Shown here in pieces: positions 21,585-30,375 of a DNA stretch of 64,000 bases. Made by a program: the position numbers and the translations under genes. The notes beneath the pieces are model-generated. The model was not told where the DNA came from and ran no database searches. It worked only from the letters and a program-made list of their open reading frames with translations. Each line of letters begins with the position of its first letter. Positions within the stretch are counted from its first letter, which is position 1. The DNA is taken from assembly GCF_018599185.1 (NCBI RefSeq), contig NZ_JAHFVL010000001.1:186001-250000 (forward strand), read 5' to 3'. The DNA comes from Rhodanobacter sp. LX-99 (GTDB lineage: Bacteria > Pseudomonadota > Gammaproteobacteria > Xanthomonadales > Rhodanobacteraceae).

Positions 21585-22289
21585 TCAGATGTCCCCCGGA
21601 CCGCGCTTGGGCAGGGTGATGTTGCCCAGGCCGGTGCGGTCGATGACGGAATGGATGGGTGCCATCGGCGCAGCGCGCCAGTCGTCGCGGTTGTTGAATA
21701 CCGCCAGGGCACGCCGGTTGTGGACCACGAATACCAGGCGGTTCTTCCACGCCGCCTCGAACTGCGCGCGCGGAATCGAACGCGTGCCGCGGGCGGGATC
21801 GCCCAGCAGGACGCGGCCCGCGCGCATACCCTTGATCACCACGAAGTGGTGGTAGCCCCTTTCGTCGATCAGCACGATGGCAGGCAGCCCTTCTTCCTGC
21901 AGCTTGTCCAGCGGCACCTGGAAACCGTCGGCTTCGAAACCGTTGGCTTGCAGGAAGCGCTTGATGTCGAGCAGCGAGAAGCCTTCCCGGTTGATCTTCG
22001 GCTGATTGCCGTGCGCATACATCTGCGCAAACGCCTGCCGCTCGTCCACCGGGTAGCCGTACTGGTAGGTGAGCAGGGTCGCCACGGCTGCCGAGCCGCA
22101 GCTGAAATCGTATTTCTGTCGAATCGTGTTGCGGTAGCGGATTTCCTTCAGGCTGGTCAGGTGCAGGCCGTAACTGCCGCCCTGCACGCCGGGCAGCGCG
22201 ACCGACGAGGCCGCCAGCGGCGCCGAAGCCAGCAGCCCGACGACGAACGCCGGGGCCAGCCAGCACGCATGGCGCAACCGGCCCGTCAT
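21585..22289 (-). CDS. fapD: Periplasmic C39 family peptidase, FapD-like
   Basis: The 234-residue protein has a signal peptide (LLASAPLAAS, cleaved near residue 27) and one C39 papain-like domain: oxyanion Gln58, catalytic Cys64 in YDFSCGSAAVATLL, His148 in GYHHFVVIKG and Asp164 in LLGDPARG. There is no ATPase or transporter domain, unlike bacteriocin exporters, so it should act alone in the periplasm, as FapD does in functional-amyloid operons. Its ATG overlaps the previous stop codon by four bases (ATGA), implying translational coupling. The likely substrates are the secreted proteins of the same operon. Confidence 0.85.
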   Translation of the reverse strand: MTGRLRHACWLAPAFVVGLLASAPLAASSVALPGVQGGSYGLHLTSLKEIRYRNTIRQKYDFSCGSAAVATLLTYQYGYPVDERQAFAQMYAHGNQPKINREGFSLLDIKRFLQANGFEADGFQVPLDKLQEEGLPAIVLIDERGYHHFVVIKGMRAGRVLLGDPARGTRSIPRAQFEAAWKNRLVFVVHNRRALAVFNNRDDWRAAPMAPIHSVIDRTGLGNITLPKRGPGDI

Positions 22290-22672
22290 GGCTGGAATTG
22301 CACATTGAGGATGGTGGCGTTCTGGATCAGCACGCCGTTGCCGGTGTTCTGGATCACCATCGGCACGCCGGCGGCGCCATTGAAGGCGCCGTTGCCGATC
22401 ACGTTCGATCCGGTCATCACGTGATCGACGGTGTTGTTCGCCACCGTACCGTTCAGGGTGATGGTTTCGCTGACCCCGTTGCCGCCACTGGACATCGCCA
22501 GGACCTTGCTGTCCGCGCTGCGGCCCCACCCATCAAGCCAGGCAGGCCGGGCGGAAGGCGTCGCCACGGTGGTTGCCGGGGACTGGGCCGCCGGCTGCGT
22601 CGCGGCTGCATTCCACGTCATCGTGCCAAGCAACAACATCGCGGACCACGACATGAGATTGACTGTTCGCAT
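22286..22672 (-). CDS. Small secreted Asn/Gly-rich protein, amyloid-subunit-like
   Basis: The 128-residue product has a signal peptide (cleaved near residue 25, NAAATQ) and a mature domain rich in Asn, Gly, Thr and Val, with phrases such as ITLNGTVANNTVDHV and VIQNTGNGVLIQN. The final part resembles the C-terminus of the large secreted protein encoded upstream (QNSGVGSLIQQ). A Gly-Gly also occurs in VLAMSSGGNG, with Leu at -7. AGGAG lies eight bases before the ATG. By analogy with Fap operons it would be a minor fibre subunit or nucleator. Function is inferred only. Confidence 0.7.
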   Translation of the reverse strand: MRTVNLMSWSAMLLLGTMTWNAAATQPAAQSPATTVATPSARPAWLDGWGRSADSKVLAMSSGGNGVSETITLNGTVANNTVDHVMTGSNVIGNGAFNGAAGVPMVIQNTGNGVLIQNATILNVQFQP

Positions 22673-22803
22673 GGTGCTGTCTCCTGTCCCCATGACGACT
22701 GCGCACGACGGGGCATCCGCGAACGCCGATGTCGTCGGCACCCGAAACGCTCTGCTCAGGAAGCACGGTGGAGCGCCAGGCGCCCCACCGTGCAAGGCTT
22801 CGG

Positions 22804-23763
22804 TCACGGACCAATGTTGAGATTGGCCTGGACGTTCACGCTCTGCTGGATCAGCGAGCCGACGCCGCTGTTCTGCGCCATGACCGTGACGCCTGCCGCA
22901 GCCGCGGCTGCGCCGTCCATGTGGTTGGACATGTCGAACGTGCCGGCATCCACCATGTTCGACCCGCCCGCACCACCGGCTCCGCCGGAACCGGCCAGAC
23001 CTTCGCCGCCGGTTCCGGACGCGCCGCTGCCGCCGGCTCCGCCCATGCCGCCGGTGCTGTCAGCTGCACCGCTGCTGCCGCCGGTCGAAGTCGCCGCTCC
23101 GCTGCTTGCAGTCGCCGCACCACTGGTGCCTGCTCCGCCGGCCCAGGTGCCATTGCCGCCGGTCGCCGTTCCTCCGGTGCTGGACGCCCCGCGCGAGCGG
23201 ACCCGTGCATCGGCGTAGTTGTCGCCATTCGAATCGCCGCCTTTCGCGCCGCTGAGTGCGCCGACATAGCCGCTGTCGGCACCCGATCCACCGGCATAAC
23301 CGCTGCGCGAGCGGGCGTTCCCGCCATCGCCGCCCGAGCCGCCGCGGCCACCAGAAGCCCAGCCGCCATAGCCGTCACCGCCAGAGCCGCCCCTGCCGCC
23401 ATTGGCGTTGCCGGTATTCCACGCGACGTTGCCGATGTCGTGCGCGCGGATGTCGGTCACCACACCATCGAGGCGACTGATCGCGATCGCCTTGTTGGTG
23501 TTGAACGAGGACGCTATCGACGAACTCGCCGTGCCGCCGTTGTTGGCGGCCGAGCTGCCCTGCCCATTGGCGTAGGAATCGCCGTTGTTGTTGCGCTGAC
23601 GCGAATGAGTGGAACTGTCGGTCGAACTGTCGTTGATCTGGGTGGCTGTGGAGTGCCGTTGCGCAGTCGCTCCGGCACCGCCGGTCTGGGTATCGTCGGC
23701 CAGGGCGGGGAGCGTGATCCCCAAACCGATGCATATCGCTGTCATTAAAAGAGTCTTTCGCAT
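22804..23763 (-). CDS. Large Gly/Ser/Ala-rich secreted protein, candidate major fibre subunit
   Basis: The 319-residue protein has a clear signal peptide (MRKTLLMTAICIGLGITLPALA) and a low-complexity mature chain: a Ser/Thr/Asn-rich start, the segment FNTNKAIAISRLDGVVTDIRAHDIGNVAW, about 150 residues of GG-, GGSGG- and TGG-type runs, and a C-terminal block GVTVMAQNSGVGSLIQQSVNVQ shared in part with the next gene. It has no cysteine after the signal peptide. GGGAG lies seven bases before the ATG. It opens the five-gene operon and follows a sigma-54-type promoter. I read it as the bulk subunit of a surface fibre or matrix; an adhesin is the alternative. Confidence 0.75.
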   Translation of the reverse strand: MRKTLLMTAICIGLGITLPALADDTQTGGAGATAQRHSTATQINDSSTDSSTHSRQRNNNGDSYANGQGSSAANNGGTASSSIASSFNTNKAIAISRLDGVVTDIRAHDIGNVAWNTGNANGGRGGSGGDGYGGWASGGRGGSGGDGGNARSRSGYAGGSGADSGYVGALSGAKGGDSNGDNYADARVRSRGASSTGGTATGGNGTWAGGAGTSGAATASSGAATSTGGSSGAADSTGGMGGAGGSGASGTGGEGLAGSGGAGGAGGSNMVDAGTFDMSNHMDGAAAAAAGVTVMAQNSGVGSLIQQSVNVQANLNIGP

Positions 23764-24140
23764 GTTTGTTCTCCCGAACGATGCGGTGACCCCCTGTTTT
23801 TTGCTCGCTTTGCAGCAAACACTCCGAGGCAATTTTTGAGCCAGCGGGAAAATTTCACCGGGACCGGCGCAATCTCGCGAAAAATCAGTCCACTGACCCA
23901 CAAACCTGCCAATGAACTGCAGCTTTGTTCACACCCATGACACGGCAACCCGATTCGCCCCTGCAACAGTCCTCGCCGCTGTCAGACCGGTAAACCGCAC
24001 TGCAGCACGGTTAGCTATACGGATGGACTGGAAGCAAGGTACTTACACCTGTAACAGGAGTGATACAGCGAGAAGGTCCCTCGCGCGCCGACCGTCCCGC
24101 GAGTCAGTTTCGGTTCAAGCAATCTTCACCTCGCCGACAC
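23764..24140. other. Regulatory gap upstream of the amyloid-like operon
   Basis: No gene is visible. Besides the sigma-54 promoter this AT-richer stretch contains two perfect 5+2+5 inverted repeats, TCAGTCCACTGA at 23885-23896 and TTACACCTGTAA at 24043-24054, about 45 and 200 bases upstream of the -24 element. Both are plausible activator or repressor sites. Confidence 0.4.
23828..23843 (-). promoter_or_regulatory. Sigma-54 (RpoN) promoter of the amyloid-like operon
   Basis: The minus strand reads TGGCTCAAAAATTGCC, matching the TGGCAC-N5-TTGC consensus with GG and GC exactly 12 bases apart. The expected start site is near 23817, giving a leader of about 54 bases before the first gene. RpoN dependence would require an enhancer-binding activator. 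Confidence 0.6.
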
Positions 24141-24164
24141 GAAAAGGGAGCCTCGCGGCTCCCT
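24141..24164 (-). terminator. Terminator after prpC
   Basis: An 8-bp stem AGGGAGCC/GGCTCCCT with a four-base loop lies 28 bases past the prpC stop and is followed on the minus strand by TTTTCG. Confidence 0.7.
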
Positions 24165-24191
24165 CCCTTTCTCGTATCGGAAAATGCCTGC

Positions 24192-25337
24192 CTAGCGCTT
24201 GTCGATCGGCACGTAGGCCTGGTCTTCCGGGCCGGTGTAGTTCGCGCTGGGGCGAATGATCTTTCCGTCCTCGCGCTGCTCGATCACGTGCGCGCTCCAG
24301 CCGGAGGTACGCGCGATCACGAACAGCGGCGTGAACATCGCGGTGGGCACGCCCATCATGTGGTACGCGCTGGCCGAGTACCAGTCGAGGTTCGGGAACA
24401 TCTTCTTGACCTCGCCCATCACCTTTTCGATCCGCTCGGAGACGTCGAACAGGGTCGGGTTGCCGCCGTCGGTGCACAGCTTGCGCGAGATCTCCTTGAT
24501 GATCTCGTTGCGCGGGTCGGACACGGTGTAAACCGGGTGGCCGAAGCCGATGATGATTTCCTTGCGCTCGACGCGGGCACGGATGTCCGCTTCCGCGTCG
24601 TTCGCGCTGCGGTAGCGCGCGATGATCTCCATCGCCACCTCGTTCGCGCCGCCGTGCTTCGGGCCGCGCAGCGCACCGATCGCGCCGGTGATCGCCGAGT
24701 AGATGTCCGAACCGGTGCCGGCGATGACGCGGGCGGCGAAGGTCGAGGCATTGAACTCGTGCTCGGCGTACAGCACCAGCGACTTGTCCAGCGCCTGCGC
24801 GTGCAGATCGCTCGGCTTTTTGCCATGCAGCAGGTGCAGGAAGTGCGCGGCGATCGAGTCGTCGTCGGTCTCGGTCTCGATGCGCTTGCCGTTATGGCTG
24901 AAGTGGTACCAGTACAGCAGCATCGAGCCGAAGCTGGCCATCAGGCGGTCGGCGATGTCGCGCGCGCCGGTGACGTTGTGGTCGTCCTTCTCCGGCAGCA
25001 CGGTGCCGAGCACCGAGCAGCCGGTGCGCAGCACGTCCATCGGGTGGGTGGCGGCCGGCAGCAGCTCCATCGCCGCCTTGACCGGCGCCGGCAGGCCGCG
25101 CAGGCGCTTCAGCCGCGCACGGTAGTTGTTCAACTCGGTCCAGTTCGGCAGCACGCCGTGCACCAGCAGGTAAGCCACCTCCTCGAAGCAGCCCTTGGCG
25201 GCCAGGTCGTGGATGTCATAACCGCGGTAGTGCAGGTCGTTGCCGCTGCGGCCGACCGTGCACAGCGCGGTGTTGCCCGCGGCCACGCCGGACAGGGCGA
25301 CGGATTTCTTGGCCTTGGGTAGGACTTGCTCGCTCAT
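24192..25337 (-). CDS. prpC: 2-methylcitrate synthase
   Basis: PrpC condenses propionyl-CoA with oxaloacetate to 2-methylcitrate. The 381-residue protein has the citrate-synthase fold with catalytic His in KHGGANE, His in [14 protein letters not shown] (the DPR after the histidine is typical of methylcitrate synthases) and the C-terminal active-site region [25 protein letters not shown]. Length fits PrpC and is shorter than the hexameric housekeeping GltA. GGAG five bases ahead marks the ATG. It follows prpB by 70 bases in the same direction. Confidence 0.95.
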   Translation of the reverse strand: MSEQVLPKAKKSVALSGVAAGNTALCTVGRSGNDLHYRGYDIHDLAAKGCFEEVAYLLVHGVLPNWTELNNYRARLKRLRGLPAPVKAAMELLPAATHPMDVLRTGCSVLGTVLPEKDDHNVTGARDIADRLMASFGSMLLYWYHFSHNGKRIETETDDDSIAAHFLHLLHGKKPSDLHAQALDKSLVLYAEHEFNASTFAARVIAGTGSDIYSAITGAIGALRGPKHGGANEVAMEIIARYRSANDAEADIRARVERKEIIIGFGHPVYTVSDPRNEIIKEISRKLCTDGGNPTLFDVSERIEKVMGEVKKMFPNLDWYSASAYHMMGVPTAMFTPLFVIARTSGWSAHVIEQREDGKIIRPSANYTGPEDQAYVPIDKR

Positions 25338-25407
25338 CGGAAATCTCCAGGGTGCAGGTTTGTGCTCTTTGGCGAAGGACCGCTACGGGCCCTCCGCGCG
25401 GCAACGG

Positions 25408-26292
25408 TCAACTTTGCTTCGAAAAAAGCGTGTCGAGCTTGTCCTCGTAGGCGTGATAGCCGAGGAAGTCGTACAACTCCTCGCGCGTCTGCAAGGTACC
25501 GATGATGTTCTTCTGCGTGCCTTCGCGGCGCACGGTCTCGTAGAAATTGAGCGCGGCCTTGTTCATCGCGCGATAGGCGCCGCAGCAATACAGCGCGATG
25601 TCCACGCCGGCTTCGCGCAATTCGTCGGTGGTGAAGAACGGGGTGGAACCGAACTCGGTGAGGTTGGCGAGGATCGGCACCTTCACCGCACTCTTGAAAC
25701 GGCGGTAGTCATCCAGCGTCTTCATCGCCTCGGGAAAGATCATGTCGGCACCGGCCTCGACGTAGGCGCAGGCGCGCTCGATCGCCGAATCGACGCCCTC
25801 CACGGCAGCGGCATCGGTGCGCGCCATGATCACGAAGCCCGGATCGGTACGCGCATCCACCGCTGCCTTGACGCGGTCGACCATCTCCTCCTTCGGCACC
25901 ACTTCCTTGCCCGGACGATGACCACAGCGCTTCTGGCCGACCTGGTCCTCCATGTGCACCGCGGCCACGCCGACGCCGATGAAGGAACGGATCGTGCGCG
26001 CGATGTTGAATGCGCCGCCCCAGCCGGTGTCGATATCGACCAGCAACGGCAGCCCGGTGGCGTCGACGATGCGGCGCGCGTCGGTGAGCACGTCCTCCAT
26101 CGTGCTGATGCCCAGGTCAGGCATGCCCAGCGAATTGGCGGCCACGCCACCGCCGGACAGGTACAGCGCCTTGTAGCCGACGCGTTTGGCCATCAGGCCG
26201 GCGTAGGCGGTGATCGCCCCCATGACCTGCAACGGCTGCTCGGCGGCAAGTTCCGCGCGGAAACGTGCGCCCGGGGATGCTGGCTGTGTCAT
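25408..26292 (-). CDS. prpB: 2-methylisocitrate lyase
   Basis: PrpB cleaves 2-methylisocitrate into pyruvate and succinate, the last step of the methylcitrate cycle. The 294-residue TIM-barrel protein has the catalytic KRCGH motif at residues 121-125 (Cys123), metal-binding VDIDTGWGG and HMEDQ, and the expected length. GGAGG four bases before the ATG supports the start. It is the first gene of the prpB-prpC unit, divergent from a dicarboxylate symporter gene. Confidence 0.97.
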   Translation of the reverse strand: MTQPASPGARFRAELAAEQPLQVMGAITAYAGLMAKRVGYKALYLSGGGVAANSLGMPDLGISTMEDVLTDARRIVDATGLPLLVDIDTGWGGAFNIARTIRSFIGVGVAAVHMEDQVGQKRCGHRPGKEVVPKEEMVDRVKAAVDARTDPGFVIMARTDAAAVEGVDSAIERACAYVEAGADMIFPEAMKTLDDYRRFKSAVKVPILANLTEFGSTPFFTTDELREAGVDIALYCCGAYRAMNKAALNFYETVRREGTQKNIIGTLQTREELYDFLGYHAYEDKLDTLFSKQS

Positions 26293-26313
26293 GTAGCCTC
26301 CGTCAAAACGCCT

Positions 26314-26319
26314 ATTTTA
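26314..26319 (-). promoter_or_regulatory. Candidate -10 box of prpB-prpC
   Basis: TAAAAT on the minus strand, within GGCTAAAATAGGCGTTTT, lies 21 bases before the prpB ATG. The 18-base block is nearly the same as that before prpD. Confidence 0.5.
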
Positions 26320-26419
26320 GCCTACGGCGGCTTGTCGCCGGGATTGGACCTTTTGGCACCCTTGCCGCGGCCGCAAAAGCGCGGCCCGGCGAACTCCGCC
26401 GCGATCCGGAAATTCCTGC

Positions 26420-26448
26420 GTGACGAATCCTCCGTGGCCCCGTACATT
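26420..26448 (+). promoter_or_regulatory. Candidate promoter of the dicarboxylate symporter gene
   Basis: GTGACG at 26420-26425 and TACATT at 26443-26448 are 17 bases apart, and the ATG begins seven bases after the -10 box, so the mRNA would be leaderless or nearly so. Both hexamers match the sigma-70 consensus in four of six places. Confidence 0.4.
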
Positions 26449-26455
26449 CAACCGG

Positions 26456-27772
26456 ATGAGCACATCGACTCCTCTCGCAAAACGCATCCTCTGGGGCCTC
26501 GTGATCGGCGTGGTCGCTGCCGTGGCCACGCTGGGCATCGGCCAGTTGCATCCGCCCGCGCTGGCGCTGATGCAGAAGATCTCCGCCGCGGTGTTCGACC
26601 CGTTCGGGCAGATCTTCCTGCGCATGCTGTTCTTCGTGGTGATCCCGCTGGTGTTCACCTCGCTGGCCTCCGGCGTGGCCCAACTCGGTCGGCTGGACCG
26701 GCTCGGCCCGCTGGCCGGCCGCACCTTCCTGCTGTTCTTCCTCAACATGGGCATCGCCGTGATGATCGGCCTGGCGATGATGAACACGGTGCAGCCGGGC
26801 CATCACCTGGACGAGCAGGCGCGCACCCAGCTGATGCAGGAATACGGCAGCAGCGCACAGCAGTCGATCGACAAGAAGGCGGCCCAGCCCAGCATGAGCT
26901 TCGGCACGCTGGTGGAGATGTTCATGCCGCGCAACCTGGTCGGCGCCGTGGCCGGCCCCAGCCGCAATACGCTGGGCGACGTGCTGCCGCTGATCCTGTT
27001 CGCGATCCTGGTTGGTGCGGCGGCCACCCAGTTGCGGGAGAAAGAGCGCAAGCGGGTGCAAATGGCGCTGGACACGATCACCGACCTGATGACCAAGATC
27101 GTCGGCTTCGCGCTGGAACTGGCTCCCTATGCGGTGCCGGCGATGATCTACAGCGTGATCGTCAAGGTCGGCGTGGACGTGCTGCTGGCGCTGTCGGTGT
27201 TCGTGGTCGGCTGCGCCGTGGCGCTGGCGCTGCATCTGTTCGGCACCATGTCGCTGTGGCTGCGCTTCCTGGCCGGGCGCCCGCCACTGGAGTATTTCCG
27301 GCAGATCCGGCCGCTGCTGATCACCGCGTTCTCGACCAGCTCCAGCAACGCCTGCCTGCCTGCCTCGCTGGCGGTGGCGCACGACGAACTGAAGCTCGCG
27401 CCCAGCACGGCCGGCTTCGTGCTGCCGCTGGGCGCGACCATGAACATGAGCGGCACCGCCCTGTTCGAGGGCTGCGTGGTGCTGTTCGTGGCGCAGGCGT
27501 TCGGCGTGGAATTGACCCTGAGCCACCAGGCCATCCTGATGCTGCTGTCGGTGCTCAGCGCAGTCGCCGTGGCCGGCATCCCGGGCGGCTCGCTGCCGAT
27601 GATCGCCGGCCTGCTGGCGACGTTCGGCATTCCGCCCGAGGGCATCGGCATCATCATCGGCGTCGACCGCATCCTCGACATGATGCGAACCACGGTGAAC
27701 GTCGGCAGCGACATCGTCACCGCCACGGTGGTCGACCACCAGTTGCGCGACCGCCTCGCGGCGCCACCGTAA
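26456..27772 (+). CDS. Dicarboxylate/amino acid:cation symporter (DAACS family)
   Basis: This 438-residue inner-membrane protein is of the GltP/DctA type, importing C4-dicarboxylates or acidic amino acids with H+ or Na+. It has about eight hydrophobic segments, the first reentrant-loop serine-rich motif (TSSSNACLPASL), the substrate/cation motif MNMSGTALFEG and the second loop IPGGSLPMI. MNMSGT in place of the usual NMDGT, and SSSNACLP in place of SSSTLP, suggest a substrate range differing from classical DctA. The upstream GTG at 26420 would add 12 residues; 26456 is preferred. Succinate from the divergent prp pathway may be relevant, but no direct link is visible. Confidence 0.85.
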   Translation: MSTSTPLAKRILWGLVIGVVAAVATLGIGQLHPPALALMQKISAAVFDPFGQIFLRMLFFVVIPLVFTSLASGVAQLGRLDRLGPLAGRTFLLFFLNMGIAVMIGLAMMNTVQPGHHLDEQARTQLMQEYGSSAQQSIDKKAAQPSMSFGTLVEMFMPRNLVGAVAGPSRNTLGDVLPLILFAILVGAAATQLREKERKRVQMALDTITDLMTKIVGFALELAPYAVPAMIYSVIVKVGVDVLLALSVFVVGCAVALALHLFGTMSLWLRFLAGRPPLEYFRQIRPLLITAFSTSSSNACLPASLAVAHDELKLAPSTAGFVLPLGATMNMSGTALFEGCVVLFVAQAFGVELTLSHQAILMLLSVLSAVAVAGIPGGSLPMIAGLLATFGIPPEGIGIIIGVDRILDMMRTTVNVGSDIVTATVVDHQLRDRLAAPP

Positions 27773-27847
27773 CTCCCCCGCGCACGACGTAGCCGACCGG
27801 TGGGCTTGAAGCTGCCGCGTCCGGCCGCACATGTGAATAGTCGCATG

Positions 27848-27913
27848 ATAGCCACAGCCAATCGAATCGATGCCAACAATCAATTAGATTTATCGAATTG
27901 GAGTGCGTAACAT
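27848..27913 (+). promoter_or_regulatory. OxyR-like site and promoter of ahpC
   Basis: From 27848 the quarter-sites ATAG-N7-CAAT-N7-ATGC-N7-CAAT match the OxyR pattern ATAG-N7-CTAT-N7-ATAG-N7-CTAT at 12 of 16 positions. It abuts a weak -35 (TAGATT, 27885-27890) placed 17 bases before TAACAT (27908-27913), as expected for an OxyR-activated promoter. Confidence 0.55.
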
Positions 27914-27951
27914 TCGTTTCATCCTTCAACCACCACGGGAAGCAAGCAAAG

Positions 27952-28515
27952 ATGTCCCTGATCAATACCGAAGTGAAACCGTTCAAGGCCCAGGCCCTCA
28001 AGGCCGGCCAGTTCATCGAAGTCAGCGACGCCGACCTGAAGGGCAAGTGGTCCGTCGTGTTCTTCTACCCTGCCGACTTCACCTTCGTCTGCCCGACGGA
28101 GCTGGAGGACTTGGCTGACAATTACGCCGAATTCCAGAAGCTGGGCGTCGAGATCTACTCGGTCTCCACCGACACCCATTTCGCGCACAAGGCCTGGCAC
28201 GACACCTCCGACGCGGTGAAGAAGATCAACTACACCATGGTCGGCGATCCGACCCATCAGATCTCGAAGAATTTCGAGGTGCTGATTGAAGACGCCGGCA
28301 TCGCCGATCGCGGCACCTTCGTGATCGATCCTGCCGGCAAGATCCAGATCGTCGAGATCACGGCCGGCGGCATCGGCCGTGACGCCAAGGAGCTGCTGCG
28401 CAAGGTGAAGGCCGCGCAGTACGTCGCCGCCCATCCGGGCGAAGTCTGCCCGGCCAAGTGGAAGGAAGGCGAGAAGACCCTGGCGCCGTCGCTGGACCTG
28501 GTCGGCAAGATCTGA
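27952..28515 (+). CDS. ahpC: Alkyl hydroperoxide reductase, peroxiredoxin subunit
   Basis: AhpC reduces H2O2 and organic hydroperoxides in the cytoplasm and is recycled by AhpF. The 187-residue protein has peroxidatic Cys47 in FTFVCPTE and resolving Cys166 in GEVCPAKW, identical in layout to the typical 2-Cys AhpC of enterobacteria. The start [11 protein letters not shown] is the family start. It is followed by ahpF after a strong hairpin, and preceded by an OxyR-like site. Confidence 0.98.
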   Translation: MSLINTEVKPFKAQALKAGQFIEVSDADLKGKWSVVFFYPADFTFVCPTELEDLADNYAEFQKLGVEIYSVSTDTHFAHKAWHDTSDAVKKINYTMVGDPTHQISKNFEVLIEDAGIADRGTFVIDPAGKIQIVEITAGGIGRDAKELLRKVKAAQYVAAHPGEVCPAKWKEGEKTLAPSLDLVGKI

Positions 28516-28539
28516 TTCACCTCCGCGCGAAAGCGCCAC

Positions 28540-28562
28540 GGACCCGGAGTTCTTCCGGGTCC
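28540..28562 (+). terminator. Intercistronic hairpin between ahpC and ahpF
   Basis: A perfect 9-bp stem GGACCCGGA/TCCGGGTCC with a five-base loop lies 24 bases after the ahpC stop. No T run follows, so it may act as a partial terminator or mRNA-stabilising hairpin that lets AhpC exceed AhpF. Confidence 0.5.
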
Positions 28563-28648
28563 GCTCTACCGAAATACCGCACAAAGCGACGCCCGGGTCC
28601 GCCCGGGCGCTCGCCACGCGCACCCTGATGAAACCCACGGAGTCCGTC

Positions 28649-30244
28649 ATGTTGGATGCCAACCTCAAGACCCAGTTGAAGGCCTATCTGGAAAAGGTCA
28701 CGCAGCCGATCGAGATCGTTGCGTCCCTGGATGACAGCGCCAAGTCCGCCGAACTGAACGAACTGCTCGAGGAAATCGTCTCGCTGTCCGGTCAGATCGC
28801 CCTGGTTCGCCGCGACGACGACGAGCGCAAGCCCTCGTTCGCGATCAACCGCGTCGGCAGCGACATCGGCGTGCGCTTCGCCGGCATTCCGCTGGGCCAT
28901 GAATTCACCTCGCTCGTACTCGCTCTGCTCCAGGTCGGTGGACACCCGTCCAAGACCGCGGCGGATGTGATCGAGCAGGTACAAAATCTCGACGGTGAGT
29001 ACCGCTTCGAGACCTATTTCTCGCTGTCCTGCCAGAACTGCCCCGACGTGGTGCAGGCGCTGAACCTGATGAGCGTGCTGAACCCGAAGATCCGGCACGT
29101 GGCCATCGACGGCGCGCTGTACCAGGACGAGGTCGAAGCGCGTCAGGTGATGTCGGTGCCCACCGTCTACCTCAACGGCGAAGTGTTCGACCAGGGCCGC
29201 ATGAGCCTGGAGCAGATCCTGGCAAAAATCGACACCGGCGCCGGCGCCCGCGAAGCGGAAAAGATCAAGGCCAAGGGCACGTTCGACGTGCTCGTGGTCG
29301 GCGGCGGCCCGGCCGGCGCGGCGGCGGCGATCTATGCCGCACGCAAAGGCATCCGCACCGGCGTGGCGGCCGAGCGCTTCGGCGGCCAGGTGCTGGACAC
29401 CATGGCGATCGAGAACTTCATCTCGGTCACCGCCACCGACGGCCCGAAGATGGGCGCGGCGCTGGAGCAGCACGTCAAGGATTACGACGTCGACGTCATG
29501 AACCTGCAGCGCGCCGAGAAACTGGTGCCGGCCAGCGGGCCGGGCGGCCTGATCGAAATCGAACTGGCCAACGGCGCCACGCTGAAGTCGAAGACCGTGA
29601 TCCTCTCCACCGGCGCACGCTGGCGGCAGATGGGCGTGCCCGGCGAAGACGAGTACCGCAACAAGGGCGTGGCCTATTGCCCGCACTGCGACGGCCCGCT
29701 GTTCAAGGGCAAGCGCGTGGCGGTGATCGGCGGCGGCAACTCCGGCGTGGAGGCGGCGATCGACCTGGCCGGCATCGCCAGCCACGTCACCCTGCTCGAG
29801 TTCGACGGCAAGCTGCGTGCGGACGAAGTCCTGCAGCGCAAGCTGCGCAGCCTGCCCAACGTCGACGTCATCGTCAGTGCGCAGAGCACCGAAGTGCTGG
29901 GCGACGGGCAGAAGGTCAGCGGCCTGGCCTACAAGGACCGCGTCAGCGGCGTGACGCACAGCCTCGAACTGGAAGGCATCTTCGTGCAGATCGGCCTGCT
30001 GCCGAACACCGAATGGCTGAAAGGCACGCTGGAACTGTCGCCACGCGGCGAGATCGTCATCGACGAACGCGGCCAGACCTCGCTGCCCGGCGTGTTCGCC
30101 GCCGGCGACGCCACCACGGTGCCGTACAAGCAGATCGTGATCGCGATGGGTGCCGGTTCCACCGCCGCGCTGAGCGCGTTCGACCACCTGATCCGCAGCC
30201 CGCTTTCAGTGGCGACAACGGAGAAAGAAGCGGTAGCTGCTTGA
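28649..30244 (+). CDS. ahpF: Alkyl hydroperoxide reductase subunit F
   Basis: AhpF is the FAD- and NADH-dependent disulfide reductase that recycles AhpC. The 531-residue product has the two-fold thioredoxin-like N-terminal domain with Cys128/Cys131 (SCQNCPD), the FAD motif [17 protein letters not shown], the redox pair in YCPHCDGP (Cys344/Cys347), the NADH motif [17 protein letters not shown] and the C-terminal [19 protein letters not shown] six bases before the ATG at 28649 sets the start; the in-frame ATG at 28628 lacks a site. Confidence 0.97.
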   Translation: MLDANLKTQLKAYLEKVTQPIEIVASLDDSAKSAELNELLEEIVSLSGQIALVRRDDDERKPSFAINRVGSDIGVRFAGIPLGHEFTSLVLALLQVGGHPSKTAADVIEQVQNLDGEYRFETYFSLSCQNCPDVVQALNLMSVLNPKIRHVAIDGALYQDEVEARQVMSVPTVYLNGEVFDQGRMSLEQILAKIDTGAGAREAEKIKAKGTFDVLVVGGGPAGAAAAIYAARKGIRTGVAAERFGGQVLDTMAIENFISVTATDGPKMGAALEQHVKDYDVDVMNLQRAEKLVPASGPGGLIEIELANGATLKSKTVILSTGARWRQMGVPGEDEYRNKGVAYCPHCDGPLFKGKRVAVIGGGNSGVEAAIDLAGIASHVTLLEFDGKLRADEVLQRKLRSLPNVDVIVSAQSTEVLGDGQKVSGLAYKDRVSGVTHSLELEGIFVQIGLLPNTEWLKGTLELSPRGEIVIDERGQTSLPGVFAAGDATTVPYKQIVIAMGAGSTAALSAFDHLIRSPLSVATTEKEAVAA

Positions 30245-30262
30245 ACACTGCGGTGTTGATTG

Positions 30263-30360
30263 CCCTTCGACTTCGGCCCTGCGGGCCTACGCTCAGGGTG
30301 AACGGCTGGGGGTACCCGCCAACCCGTTCGCCCTGAGCGTAGCGAAGCGAAGTCGAAGGG
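30263..30360. repeat. REP-like inverted-repeat element, copy 1
   Basis: Two related arms, 30263-30305 and 30324-30360, face each other: the first begins CCCTTCGACTTCGGCCC and ends GAACGG, the second begins CCGTTCGCCCTGAGC and ends GTCGAAGGG. Together they form a long hairpin between the convergent ahpF and prpE genes. A second copy with the arms in the reverse order lies at 36414-36496. Confidence 0.8.
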
Positions 30361-30375
30361 CCACCAGCTGATAAC

